From Anodontia alba (taxonomy: Eukaryota; Mollusca; Bivalvia; Lucinida; Lucinidae): 64,000 bases of DNA. The stretch lies in assembly GCA_964016985.1 (NCBI GenBank), contig OZ024821.1, positions 14,185,211 to 14,249,210 on the forward strand, written 5' to 3'. Below, one piece after another: positions 21,559-31,748 of this stretch. Positions within the stretch are counted from its first letter, which is position 1. Every line of letters starts with the position of its first letter. The notes under the pieces were generated by a model. The model was not told where the DNA came from, did not search any database, and worked only from the letters and a program-made list of their open reading frames with translations. The translations under genes and the position numbers were made by a program.

Positions 21559-21784
21559 CTGGAAATAAATAGAGGCATTTAGATTACAATACTGAAATGA
21601 AAGCTCAAGATAAGACACCTTTTTTTTCAACCATAGCACCAGATGATAGTGGTTGAAATTGGCTTAATTTTTGTGGTCGATCATTGGCTTATGCAAGTGA
21701 CCAATGATCAATTAAACATTGATCAATAAAACTGCTAAAAATATTTACAGTGTTGTTCAATATTACATGGTTTTGGATATAACA

Positions 21785-21868
21785 GAACTGGAACCTTGTT
21801 GACAAACTGTATAGATTATATAGAAAAATGACCATAAATGGTCATTTTTCTATGTAAGCTATACAATT
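21785..21868. repeat. Palindrome, same family as 4090
   Basis: AGAAAAATGACCATAAATGG runs into its inverse, with GTATAGATTATAT and GTAAGCTATAC-type outer arms. Confidence 0.7.
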
Positions 21869-21983
21869 TGAACTAGCTATAATTAGAGTTTGCGCAGTCA
21901 ACACAACTTTTCTCTTCATTCTAACCATAGTTTAGAAGACTTTACTATGTATATAGAGACAAAAATTTAATCAATTATGGATT

Positions 21984-22262
21984 TGATTGTGTTGGGGTTT
22001 AACGTAACGTCAACCCTTGAGGGTCATTTTGTGTCGTCTCCCAGAGAAAGGGAGAAAAGAGATAGAAGAGAGAGTAGAGGAGATGAAAGAGAGGGACAGG
22101 GAAGAAAGAGGAACAGGAAAGAAAGTGAAGAAACAGAAGAAATAAAAACATTCCCCCTCTACCCTTACCCACTACAAGGATAGCAGGCCTTGCCCAACTG
22201 TAAGCCAATATCAGTAGGACGTCCCAGTGATGTAAGATACACAGCACCTTCGCACCACCCGA
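21984..22262. repeat. SINE-C repeat, GTTTAACG start, purine-rich middle
   Basis: It starts TGTGTTGGGGTTTAACG, then has CGTCTCCCAGAGAAAGGGAG and a long GA-rich run, and ends AGATACACAGCACCTTCGC. The first half recurs at 56557. No tRNA-like head is recognised. Confidence 0.55.
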
Positions 22263-22337
22263 CCACCCCCAATCAATTATGGAAGATCATGATCAGTTAT
22301 GTACTCATTTGCCTGAAATGAGTATTTTTGTTTTTGT

Positions 22338-22641
22338 TTTGTGTTGAGGTTTTATGGCCCAGTCAACCCAATGGGGTCATGTCGAGAGCAGTCAGTTTAC
22401 CTAACCACATGTATACTGGGCAGGCTTAGTCCTCTAAGTGGTTAACCAGTATTGTGCACATTCTTTCGCCAGAAACTGACAACTGCCCTTCTTGAATCAG
22501 CGGAAGGGAGAGAATGACTGTAGAAAATATTTCATGATCAATCTCCACGAAAGAATGTTGCCAACCTAGGCGGGAGTTGAACCCGCAACCTCCTGGTCTC
22601 CAGTCGGACGGCGCATCTAACTGAGCCACTGAGGCCGGCAC
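22338..22641 (-). mobile_element. SINE-A, best full copy
   Basis: On the minus strand the head GCCGGCCTCAGTGGCTCAGT looks like a tRNA 5' half with an A box, and GGTTCAACTCC is a good B box. The centre and tail (GGTTGACTGGGCCATAAAAC, CTCAACACAAAAC) are conserved in all copies. This is the reference copy for the family here. Confidence 0.9.
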
Positions 22642-22724
22642 CTGAAACGAGTAATCATTGAGTAAATTGATTAATCAGCAAACAACTACCAGATACACAA
22701 CACATTTTTTTGATGAAGAAATCA

Positions 22725-22904
22725 GTGCCCAGTTGTTGAAAGCATCGTTAGCTTAATGAGCTAGTTAGTGGTCAAAATGTTAACTGTTCTAGTAAGTACA
22801 ATATCTAATTCACAGGTATTTTTGCTGGAAATGCCATATTTAATGATTAAAGTTTCAATGATATGTTAACTTAATGACATCGTTAGTTTTAAACAAATGG
22901 GCCC
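22725..22904. mobile_element. Degraded MITE-A
   Basis: End pieces GTGCCCAGTTGTTGAAAGC and AAACAAATGGGCCC and the GTTAGCTTAATGAG arm are recognisable. The hairpin centre is deleted. Confidence 0.7.
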
Positions 22905-23008
22905 AGGAAAATATATTATTCTGAATACCATTCTTATCTAGAGCTCTCAGAAACGTTTTCTTGTATGAAAATATAGACGTTTTCTTACATGGGTATATAG
23001 AAATGTCA

Positions 23009-23212
23009 TTAACCTTTGTCCTGCTGAATAAATTATGATGCCAAGCCCACTTATAATTTTCTGCCAATCAGATTACTTGATCCAGGTTGCTGATACAAAC
23101 TCATATGCTTAATGACAAACAGTGTAGATCCAGATCTTCAGAAGCCAACTGATCTGGAGCTACACTGTTTGCAAAGGCAGGGTATATCTGGGTTCAGCAG
23201 GACAAGGGTTAA
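23009..23212. mobile_element. MITE-D copy
   Basis: Ends TTAACCTTTGTCCTGCTGAA and TTCAGCAGGACAAGGGTTAA. Core arms GTAGATCCAGATC and GATCTGGAGCTAC. Confidence 0.9.
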
Positions 23213-23590
23213 TCTTTTACTTCTTTATATGTCCCCACCAAGAATGTATTTTAAATTTAGGAAAAATTCACCAAAATTTAAATCAGCTCATCCTCACCTG
23301 CTATTAATTTAACTTTTGCATACATTGATCTGGAGAAGGGACTATTTTAACCAGAAAGTAATGATATTTTTTTTAGTTCTCTATGAAAACATATGTAGTG
23401 GGTACATATTAGAAATGTCTCACAACAGGGCTCCTGAACATAACAAACACAAATTGGCTGAGCCCAATTCTGCAGTTTCCTGAAATTGCCAATCAATGAC
23501 ATTTGCCTTTTCTGTAATATGGTACTTGGTACTTTCATTGATGGTAGATTCTCTGCTATTTACATATCCTATTATTCTTCTACTGTCTTA

Positions 23591-23750
23591 TAGCTCAAGA
23601 TAAGAAGGGGCAGCCACATACTATTTTTCTTATTTCACCATAAAAGCATAAGTTGTGTGTACTCATCAGAGAGTACTCGCAACATTTTTTGAGGAGAAAT
23701 AAGAAAAATCAGTATTTTTTGGCTGAAATAAGGGCCATATCCAGAGCTAC
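23591..23750. mobile_element. MITE-B copy, shortened core
   Basis: Ends TAGCTCAAGATAAG and ATATCCAGAGCTA. The core is reduced to GTTGTGTGTACTCATCAGAG and GAGTACTCGCAACAT. Confidence 0.75.
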
Positions 23751-23827
23751 GTGTCTCAGTCATCAGAAAATGTGAATGTTCATTATTCATGGTAGCCTAT
23801 TACGCAATGACTATTCTTATGTATCCT

Positions 23828-23974
23828 GTCAGTTTCTGGCAAAAGAATGTGCACAATACTGGTTAACTGCTTAGAGGACTAAGCCTGCCCAGTAAACCTG
23901 TGGTTAGGTGAACTGACCGTGCTCAACATGACCCCATTGGGTTGACTGGGCCGTAAAACCTCAACACAAACAAA
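23828..23974 (+). mobile_element. SINE-A, 5' truncated, plus strand
   Basis: It begins at CAGTTTCTGGCAAAAGAATG in the centre of SINE-A and reaches the tail CGTAAAACCTCAACACAAAC. It is the only plus-strand SINE-A seen. The 5' truncation fits incomplete reverse transcription. Confidence 0.85.
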
Positions 23975-24221
23975 ATCTTATGTATCCACAAATGGGTGGG
24001 GTTTTTTTTTATGTTTTATTTGGATTTTACATTGTTTTCACTTATCTTTCGGGCATATCATGACGCTGTCTAGATGTAGTGGGAAACTCACTGCTCACTT
24101 TTAGAGTACTGCCTAAGTAAAATATTACACCCCACACACATGAAATGATATTCCACTCAGTCACATTACACTGACACTGGGCTGACCATTTCTGAATCCT
24201 AGCTCTATCTTCTTAATTCAT

Positions 24222-24396
24222 ACTTCCAGATAAGAGAAGTAGCTAATTACATATTTTTCTTATTTCAAGTCTGTGACCTTGACCTCTAGGTCATAAATAG
24301 GGGTAGGGATAATTACCCATAACATGTTTTCATGGTGAAACAAGAAAAATTTCAAAACTTTTTGTCTAAAAAAAATCTCCTTATCTGAAGCTATGC
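24222..24396. mobile_element. MITE-B copy with foreign middle
   Basis: Ends ACTTCCAGATAAG and CTTATCTGAAGCTATG are present, but the left half of the core is replaced by TCTGTGACCTTGACCTCTAGG, a TRE-8-like sequence. Confidence 0.65.
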
Positions 24397-24440
24397 TCAA
24401 AACTGAGCTCGGAGCAAAAAACAAAGCAGCTCGTACCATT

Positions 24441-24654
24441 TTAACCCTAGTCCTGCTGAATAAATTAAGATGCCATGCCCACTTCTAATTTTCAGCCAAT
24501 CAGATTACAAGATCCAGATTGTTGCTATAAATTCACATACTTAATGGCAAACAGGGCAGATCCAGATCAGTTGGCTGCTTCAGAAGCCAACTGATCTGGA
24601 TCTACACTATTTGCAAAGGTAGGGTATATCCGAGTTCAGCAGGACAAGGGTTAA
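24441..24654. mobile_element. MITE-D copy
   Basis: Starts TTAACCCTAGTCCTGCTGAA and ends CAGCAGGACAAGGGTTAA. The core GATCAGTTGGCT and AGCCAACTGATC folds cleanly. Confidence 0.92.
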
Positions 24655-24745
24655 AGTGTTTGGTATGACTCAGCCAAGGATCAAACCCACAATTTCCCAA
24701 GCATAAAGTGGCTGCTCAAACTGAGCCACTGTGCTGGTCATGATG
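24655..24745 (-). mobile_element. tRNA-like SINE head fragment
   Basis: On the minus strand, AGCACAGTGGCTCAGTTTGA followed by a B-box-like GGTTTGATCC resembles a tRNA-derived head. The rest of the SINE was not identified. Confidence 0.45.
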
Positions 24746-24873
24746 ATTGGTATTTGTGCTAAAATCATCTAAGTCCAACGCTCCAGGTAAGGCACCGAAA
24801 TGTACTGATATGTCTCTTTCTAATAGAAACTAAATTATGTTATTTTATTGTCAGCAGTGAAATCAGTGTATAT

Positions 24874-25413
24874 CTGGTGAAAATAAAAGTGGTATCAATC
24901 ACTAGTGAATTGATATCGTATCATTTCACTATAGTGACTGATACGATTTATATTTTCACTCCTCGCTTTGGGAGACTTCAATTTTCTTCATTGTTTCAGA
25001 TGTGGATCTTACCTCCACTTCAGATTTTTGAACACCTCTTTACTTCTTTGTTTCTTAACTAAAGTATCAAGTGTTGGTATGCATTTTCTTAGAATGTAAG
25101 GAACATTTTGGTATCAAAACTATTTCGATTTGCCGATTTTTTTTTTTTGTCGTCTCTCCAGCGTTTCACATGTTAAGCACTGAGCGTCGACGCCATGACG
25201 TTCATGTTTTGTTTGGTGACGTTATTTAGGGCGTCAGAAACGCATTTGGCGTGTAAACAAAAAAATAAAAAGAAAATTTACTCTTTTTCAGTGAATACCA
25301 TAAAAAAATTTTATCTCGGGTAATGAAAACATTCAAATTTTCACTCGTGCTTCGCACTCGTGAAAATACTGATGTTTTCATTACACTTGATGACAATATT
25401 TATGGTATTCACA
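24874..25413. repeat. Two foldback repeats
   Basis: At 24874-24962, GTGAAAATAAA and its inverse frame a TGATATCGTATCATTTCACT palindrome. At 25286-25413, TACCATAAA and TTTATGGTA frame a perfect hairpin ATTTTCACTCGTGCTTCG... ending CGAAGC-ACTCGTGAAAAT-like arms. The space between shows no gene. Confidence 0.6.
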
Positions 25414-25621
25414 GCAAAAGAGTAAATATCCCCTATGTACTCATTAGAAGTAAGGCACTTATAATAGTAATGAGCAAGCACAACATATGTTTTCATGGAG
25501 AAATAAGTAAAATATTACCTGGATACCACTAAGCAGTAAGAAAACTAGTTTCCTAGATAAATAAAAAAATATATATCTAAAGATATGTTTTGGAGCAGAA
25601 AATGGATTTTAAACCATTTAC

Positions 25622-25805
25622 TATGATGACTTTGTTTCACATCCCTGTCAACATTATTTAGATCATAGTGAGACAAAGGAAGGATGATGATGAAAGGCTC
25701 TGCATAATGAAGAGCCGTACAATCATGTGCTGAATTCTGCCTCCAGCAGGACTCAAACCCCAGACCTTGTGAAACCAAGTCGGAACACAAACCACTCTGT
25801 CGCTT
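25622..25805 (-). mobile_element. SINE-B, tRNA-derived
   Basis: On the minus strand the head CCGAAGCGACAGAGTGG leads to a B box GGTTTGAGTCC. The body with GATGATGAAAGGCTCTGC matches 729-897. The right end abuts the MITE-C at 25813. Confidence 0.75.
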
Positions 25806-25812
25806 CGGGATC

Positions 25813-25997
25813 TTAACAAGTACCACTCTAAAAGCAAATTCAGCAGACAAATCGACATTTTTCTTTATTTACAGAAAACAGGTTTTGAAATTTCAAAAAA
25901 AAAAAAAAAAATGTCAAATCGTGTATCCTGGAAAAAATAAGAAAATTATTTCAAAATTTTGTCTGCTGAAAATTTTACCCAAAGTGCTAAACGTTAA
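25813..25997. mobile_element. MITE-C copy
   Basis: It starts TTAACAAGTACCACTCT and ends AAAGTGCTAAACGTTAA. The centre is replaced by an A run. Confidence 0.75.
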
Positions 25998-26059
25998 ACC
26001 ATGGGTAGAAAATGGGCCTAAAACCAAATTATGAATGAAGATCTTGAAGCTATACTAAC

Positions 26060-26183
26060 CATCTTGATTCGTATCAATTTTCCTGAAATATAACTTGAGC
26101 TTCTTCTCGTGTTCTGTGACATAGGTGATGAATTCTTCAAAGTCAATCTTGCCATCTTTATCAGCATCATGCTTCAAAAATTC
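26060..26183 (-). CDS. SLC25A25: SCaMC exon: EF hand 2
   Basis: The exon is 124 nt: 41 codons plus the first base of a glycine codon. The acceptor is TATTTCAG|GAA and the donor GATG|GTTAGT. The peptide EFLKHDADKDGKIDFEEF holds a textbook EF loop, DADKDGKIDFEE, with acidic ligands at 1, 3, 5, 9 and 12 and glycine at 6. It is followed by ITYVTEHEKKLKLYFRKIDT, the exit helix and start of EF hand 3. Family members have another EF hand and the start codon upstream. I did not find them between 26184 and the window end, so the preceding intron may exceed 37.8 kb. An exon hidden in repeats cannot be excluded. Confidence 0.96.
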
Positions 26184-26304
26184 CTGAAATAGAACGGTAG
26201 AGAGCTTCAGGTTCTGTAAAGGGACCATATCATAGCCTCAGTTAAGGTGGCTATTATGGTGATAACTTGTTATTTACCAGTATGCATCAAACCATAATTT
26301 GTGG

Positions 26305-26555
26305 GTATCATATTTACCCTAAGTGTTTGGTCACCATTTATAGCTCTTTACCATACTTGCCAAAAAATTTGAACAAATGTATTTTATTACCTATTAAGTA
26401 TCCAAACAAACAGAATGCAGCATATTATCTGGGTATGTACTGCTTGCACAGGCCTATCTGCTCCAATACTTGGGGTAAATATGATCTGGATCTACACTAC
26501 TTGATAGGGCATGTCTCTCCTAAATTTTTAGGGTAAATACAGTCGTTCATGGTAT
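26305..26555. mobile_element. MITE-E, degenerate
   Basis: CATATTTACCCTAAGTGTTTGG and ATACTTGGGGTAAATATG are inverse-type ends of MITE-E. The core GGGTATGTACTGCTTGCACAGG is decayed. A further end-like TTAGGGTAAATAC lies near 26530. Confidence 0.55.
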
Positions 26556-26566
26556 TTCTAAGTTAG

Positions 26567-28562
26567 ACAAGAATTCCGCGGAAGGCGTCATCGCACCTGC
26601 TGGGGCAAAAGTCACAGGAGCCACAATCAGAACGTGGTTATTAAATAAGTTTATTTCATTCTTAGCAGTGCTTACTTGGAAAACTGGGTTGAAAAAAATG
26701 TAGACAAAGTGCCTAGTGGGGCACATATATTCCATGCCAGTCCCATTCCCTCTAATGGCTATATCTTCAGCACTGACTTTTCGTATCATACAGCCCAATG
26801 ATAATGGAACGTTGACGTAAAATGTGTAAAAGTCACTGGAGCATGAAATATAGGTCAAGGTCACGGGTCAAGGTACCTGCTAATTCAGTACATCAAGGAG
26901 AAGCACAGAGCAAGGTATGGTTGTTGTAGGCCTTATAGTTGAGGAGTTATCAAACATCAACTTAAAATGTGTCAAATATAGGTCAAGGTCACCGGGTCAA
27001 GGTACCTGCCAAGCCAGTGCAATGAGGTGAAGCACTATGCAAGGTTTAGAGGTTGTAAGTCTTATATTTGAGGAGATACCGAACATTAACATAAAATGTG
27101 TCAAAGTCACTGGAGTGCACAATATAGGTCAAGGTCACCAGGTCAAGGTACCTGCCGAGTCAATACATCAAGAAGAAGTGCTATGTAAGGTTTGGTGGTT
27201 GAAGGCCTTCGGGACAGTTGAGGACATATGGAAGGATGACGTAAAAGGTGTAAAAGTCAATGGAGCGCAAAATATAGGTCAAGGTCACCCAGTGAAGGTA
27301 CCTGCGGAGTCCGTACATTGAGGAGAAGCACTATGCAAGGTTTGATGGTTGTAGGCCTTACAGTTGAGGAGATATTGAACGTTGACATAAAATGTGTAAA
27401 AGGCACTGGAGCGCAAAATATAGGTCAAGATACCTGCCGAGTCAGTACATCTGGGAGAAGCACTATGCAAAGTTTGGTGGCTAGAGGTCTTACACTTGAG
27501 GAGATCTGGAACATTGACGTAAATTATGTCAAAGTCACTGCAGCCAAAATATAGGTCAAGGTCACCAGGTCAAGGTATCTGCCAAGTCAGTACATTGAGA
27601 AGAAGCACTTTGCAAGGTTTGATGGTTGTAGGCCTTATAGTCGAGGAGATATCGAACGTCGACGCAAAATATGTCAAAGTCACTGGAGCGCAAAATATAG
27701 GTCAAGGTCATCGGGTCAAGGTACCTGCCAAGTCAGTACATCTAGGAGAAGCACTATGCAAGGTTTGGTAGTTGTACGCCTTATAGTTGAGAAGATATGG
27801 AACGTCAACGTAAATTGTGTCAAAGTCAATGGAGCGCAAAATATAGGTCAAGGTCACTGGGTCAACATACCTGCCAAGTCAGGAGGTCAGGGAGATGTGT
27901 CATGCAAGGTATGATGGTTGTTGTAGAATTGTAGTTGATTAGAATACTAACTTCGACGTAAATGTCGAACTTCGACATAACAGAACTGTTAACAGACAGA
28001 CGGACGGATGAACGGACAGACGAATGGAAAAGCGGGCACCTATGTCGCAAAGTCCGGAGGTCAGGGAGATGTTTCATACAAGGTTTGATGGTTGTTTAGT
28101 TTTGTAGTTGATTAGAATACTAACTTTGACATAAATGTCGAAGTTTGACATAACAGAACTGTTAACAGACACAGACGGACAGACGAACAGACAGACAAAT
28201 GGAAAAGTGGGCACCTATGTCGCAAAGTCAGGAGATCAGGGAGATGTTTCATGCAAGGTTGGATGGTTGTTTAGTCTTGTAGTTGATTAAAATACTAACT
28301 TTGACATAAATGTCGAACTTCGACATAAATGTTGACAGACGGACGGACGAATGGACAGACATACGGAAAAGCGGACGCCTATGTCGCAAAGTCAGGAGGT
28401 CAGGGAGATGTTTCATGCAAGGTTTGATGGTTGTTTAGTCTTGTAGTTGATTAGAATACTAACTTTGACATAAATGTCGAACGTCGACATAAATGTTGAC
28501 AGACGGACGGACGGAAAATCGGACGCCTATATCGCACCCTGCTACAAGCAGGTGCGATAAAA
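26567..28562 (+). mobile_element. TRE-6, copy a
   Basis: It opens ACAAGAATTCCGCGGAAGG (palindrome TTCCGCGGAA), then GTCATCGCACCTGCTGGGG. The first 300 bases are unique. About eight roughly 145-bp units follow, most carrying GGTCAAGGTCACC. Three or more roughly 175-bp units follow with GTCAGGAGGTCAGGGAGATG, each ending in its own GACGGACGGACG-type tract. It ends TATATCGCACCCTGCTACAAG then CAGGTGCGATAAAA, a hairpin whose right arm inverts the 5' ATCGCACCTGCT. Copy b at 51284 matches over the whole length. No protein is encoded. Confidence 0.9.
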
Positions 28563-28572
28563 ATGAAGCATG

Positions 28573-29103
28573 CTTCACCTTTACCGCTCTATGCCCAAAT
28601 TCAGCAGATGGCAAATTGATGATTATTTTCTTATTTTTTCAAGAAAATAGGATGACATTTCATGCAACTGTCTTCTTTGGAGGGAATTTTTCATGAAATG
28701 TCAATTTGTTTGTGTTGAGGTTTTACGGCCCAGTCGACCCATTAGGGCTGTCAAGTGTGGTCAGTTTACCCAACCACACATTTTCTGGAAAGGCTTAGTC
28801 CTCTAAATGGTTAACCAGTACCTGTGCACATTCTTTCGCCAGAAATTGACAACAGTTACTGCCCTTTTTGAATCAGCTGAAGGGAGAGAATGACCTTAGA
28901 AAATATTTCATAATCAGTCTCCATGAAAGAATGTTGCCACACCCAGCAGGTATCGAACCTGCGACCTCCTGCTCACCAGTTGGACGCACATCCAGCTGAG
29001 CCACCGAGGTCAGCATGAAATGCCAAATCCTACTTTCTGAAAAAATAAGAAAAAATATTTCAATGTTGTCAATGAATTTTTTACCCAGCAAGCTAAGCAT
29101 GAA
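28573..29103. mobile_element. MITE-C split by a SINE-A
   Basis: The left part is 28573-28703 (CACCTTTACCGCTCTATGCCC to CATGAAATGTCAA). The right part is 29017-29103 (CATGAAATGCCAAATCCTAC to AGCAAGCTAAGCATG). SINE-A sits exactly between. ATGAAATG(T/C)CAA is present on both sides and may be the target duplication. Confidence 0.85.
28704..29016 (-). mobile_element. SINE-A, full copy
   Basis: On the minus strand the head TGACCTCGGTGGCTCAGCTG has A-box form and GGTTCGATACC is a good B box. The tail is CCGTAAAACCTCAACACAAAC. It is inserted in the central hairpin of a MITE-C. Confidence 0.88.
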
Positions 29104-29156
29104 CAAGATTCACAACTTCAGAAATGGGCTCACGTCATGATGTGCAAAACAATGAA

Positions 29157-29314
29157 GGCCCAGATCATCTACACCTCTACACACAGCTCCCTTGAAGTGC
29201 TTCCCTACTCACATTTTTACAGCAAAAAATATCAATGCATTTGCCATATTTCAAGATAGAAATTTTAACATCTCGTTAGCTAATAATTTCGTTATGTTTT
29301 GAACCACTGGACCC
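29157..29314. mobile_element. Degraded MITE-A
   Basis: GGCCCAGATCATCTAC and ACCACTGGACCC mark the ends. CTACTCACATTTTTACAGCA is one arm of the lost hairpin. Confidence 0.65.
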
Positions 29315-29368
29315 TGGATACCCCTCTTATCTGTAACTATGCCACAGTCTTACTTCCTAATACATTCT

Positions 29369-29583
29369 TTAGACCTAGTCCTGCTGAACCCGGATATGTC
29401 CTGCCTTTGCAAACAGTGTAGATCCAGATCAGTTGGCTTCCAAAGAAGCCAACTGATCTGGATCTGCACTGTTTGCCATTACCTATGTGAATTTATATCA
29501 ACAATCTGGATCAAGTGATTTGATTGGCTGAAAAATCAGAGATGGGCATGGCATCTTAATTTATTCAGCATGACAAGGGTTAA
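29369..29583. mobile_element. MITE-D copy
   Basis: Ends TTAGACCTAGTCCTGCTGAA and CAGCATGACAAGGGTTAA. A perfect core has arms GATCCAGATCAGTTGGCTTC. Confidence 0.9.
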
Positions 29584-29710
29584 TATCCACTGATTCTGTA
29601 AGCAGACAGAGAAGGTCCTAATCAGACAGCATGGCCTTGAATAGACTGAGTAGGCTAATGTGGACCATTGCTGTTTGCATCAGATCATGTCACAAGCATT
29701 GAGAAAGCAA

Positions 29711-29930
29711 ACAATACTGTAATAACCCTAAGATTGGGACACACAGGTATGAGCAAACAGTGTAGACCCACATCAGACACTGCAGAGTGCAGCATCTGAT
29801 CAGGGTATACACCATTTGCCACTCATCCTGCAGTTTTTAGGCACATCACCAATAAAGCTATTGATATTTTAGGACCTGTATGGTAAGAAGTTACGGTGTC
29901 CCAGTATTTAGGGTAAATACTGTAAGCCAT
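29711..29930. mobile_element. MITE-E copy
   Basis: The core GTAGACCCACATCAGACACTG faces GCATCTGATCAGGGTATACAC. The right end AGTATTTAGGGTAAATACTG is clear. The left end TAACCCTAAGATTGGGACAC is partial. Confidence 0.7.
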
Positions 29931-30052
29931 GGTAAGTTGTATGCTCTGTGATGTTAACTACATTGTACATTGGCTGTACTGAGGCAGTTTGCTGTGATTT
30001 CACTGAATATTTCATAAACAAATGCACCAAGTAGTCTTATAAGAATCAATTT

Positions 30053-30234
30053 TTAACGCTTGGCACGCTGGGTAAAAATTTCAGCAGATGACATTTTGAA
30101 ATATTATTCTTATTTTTCCCAGAAAACAGACTTTGATATATCATGAAAAAATCTCAAAGCCTATTTTCTGAGAAAAAAATAAAATATCACCAATTTGTCA
30201 TCTACTGAATTTGCCCAGAGAGTGGTAAAGGTTA
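30053..30234. mobile_element. MITE-C copy
   Basis: It starts TTAACGCTTGGCACGCTGGG and ends CCCAGAGAGTGGTAAAGG followed by TTA. The central arms are shortened. Confidence 0.85.
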
Positions 30235-30381
30235 GATAGATAAAGAAAGGCTAAGTTTGCAAACAAAAAATCTGAACATCCACCATGGCTAAAATGGATT
30301 TGTGTAAACTTTAGAACAAGAATGGTTAGGACTTAATAAAGGTGTCTGAATATTTAGGGTAAACATGGTAAAAGTATCCAT

Positions 30382-30576
30382 TTACACTTTGCATGCAGGA
30401 TAAAAATTTCAGCAGACAGCATTTTGAAATATTTTTCTTGTTTTTCCCAGAAAACTGGCTTTTACATTTCAAGCAAACTGTCTCCTTTGGAAACAATTTG
30501 CATGAAATGCCAAAGCCTGTTTTCTGAGAAAAATAAGACTAATATTAATTTGTCATCTGCTGAATGGTAAAGGTTA
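30382..30576. mobile_element. MITE-C copy
   Basis: It starts TTACACTTTGCATGCAGG and ends GAATGGTAAAGGTTAA. The hairpin has arms GCAAACTGTCTCC and GGAAACAATTTGCATG. Confidence 0.85.
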
Positions 30577-30639
30577 ATGGGTGAAATCATAGGAGATTAA
30601 GTTTGCACACCCACACTTCAAATAGTAAATAGGGAACTG

Positions 30640-30852
30640 ACCTTTACCATTCTCTGAGCTAATTCAGCCAATGACAAACCTGATATTTTTCTTAATTTTC
30701 CCAGAAAATTGGCTTTTGAGATTCCATGCACATACATTTTATATTCCTTTGGTGACAATCTGCAGGAAATAAAGTTTACTTTATGGGAAAATAAGAAAAA
30801 TATTTCAAAACAACATCTGAAGAAATTTTTACCCAGCATGCTAAGTGTTTAA
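30640..30852. mobile_element. MITE-C copy, reverse orientation
   Basis: It starts GACCTTTACCATTCTCTGAG and ends CCAGCATGCTAAGTGTTTAA. It is the third MITE-C within 800 bases. Confidence 0.8.
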
Positions 30853-31092
30853 ATGGAATAATTATCGGAAGACATCAATATTACTGTTGCATCTCCTGGG
30901 TTATGAAATGGTGAGATAAAACTTCAAGTGACTGTGGTGAAATTAGCTGGTAACAAAATAAAAGCTAATGATGCAAGTCAAAATAATAATGATAATAATA
31001 GTTATCACATAGTAGCTTAAATTCCCAACATTCAGCATGAAATATCTCGCGATGTAGATGACCTACATGCATGAAAATGTGATAAATCAGTT

Positions 31093-31202
31093 ATACCATG
31101 GTTCTGCGCATGTATGTGTGATAATGCACGAGCGTGCGATAATGCACTCACTCAAGCTCGTGCATTATCGCACTCTACATGCGCACGAACCATGGTATAA
31201 CT
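31093..31202. repeat. Long inverted repeat
   Basis: TTATACCATGGTTCTGCGCA and its near-exact inverse are the outer arms. Inner arms GATAATGCACGAGC and GCTCGTGCATTATC surround a 20-base centre. It could extrude as a cruciform. No TIR flanks are recognised. Confidence 0.85.
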
Positions 31203-31451
31203 AAGACATATTAATCATTGTTCAGAGAGAAGTAGCAACAAAAATGATTTTAATTTGTGAATTTTTTCCAAAGTTCTGTATTTAAACTAGAAATGTGTCA
31301 GTATGACACAGATGCCTCCCCACCCCTCAACACCTCCCCCCCCCATCCCCCAGGGCCATCCTCAACCATGTGCAGGTATTTTGCAAAAAATGAAGTTGAA
31401 AAAAAGGGTGGTAACTCTCATAATAATTAGCAGATTTTACCCTAAATCGAT

Positions 31452-31748
31452 TTTGATTGTGTTGAGGTTTTACGGCCCAGACAACCCAATGGGGTCATGT
31501 TGAGCGCGGTCAGTTTACCTAACCACACGTTTACTGGGCAGGCTTAGTCCTCTAAGCGGTTAACCAGTATTGTGCACATTCTTTCGCCAGAAACTGACAA
31601 ACTGCCCTTCTTGAATCAGATGAAGGGAGAGAATGACCGTAGAAAATATTTCATGATCAATCTCCATGAAAGAATGTTGCTGACCTCGGCGGGGGTTGAA
31701 CCCGGGACCTCCTGGTCTCCAGTCGGACGGCATATCGAACTTGACCAT
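31452..31748 (-). mobile_element. SINE-A in TRE-2
   Basis: Nearly full copy. On the minus strand, GACTGGAGACCAGGAGGTCC and a B-box GGTTCAACCCC are present, with the tail CCGTAAAACCTCAACACAATC. The first bases of the tRNA head are replaced by TRE-2 sequence. It interrupts the first TRE-2 unit. Confidence 0.85.

Noticed and set aside
22570..22641. tRNA gene
   Set aside because: The tRNA-like A and B boxes belong to the head of SINE-A. Several copies are followed by the same SINE body, and the acceptor stem does not close.
24950..25300. Possible gene start around GC-richer sequence near 25170-25220 (GCGTCGACGCCATGACGTTC)
   Set aside because: The ORFs are short, there is no splice or domain evidence, and the block lies between two foldback repeats. 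It could be part of a larger decayed element.
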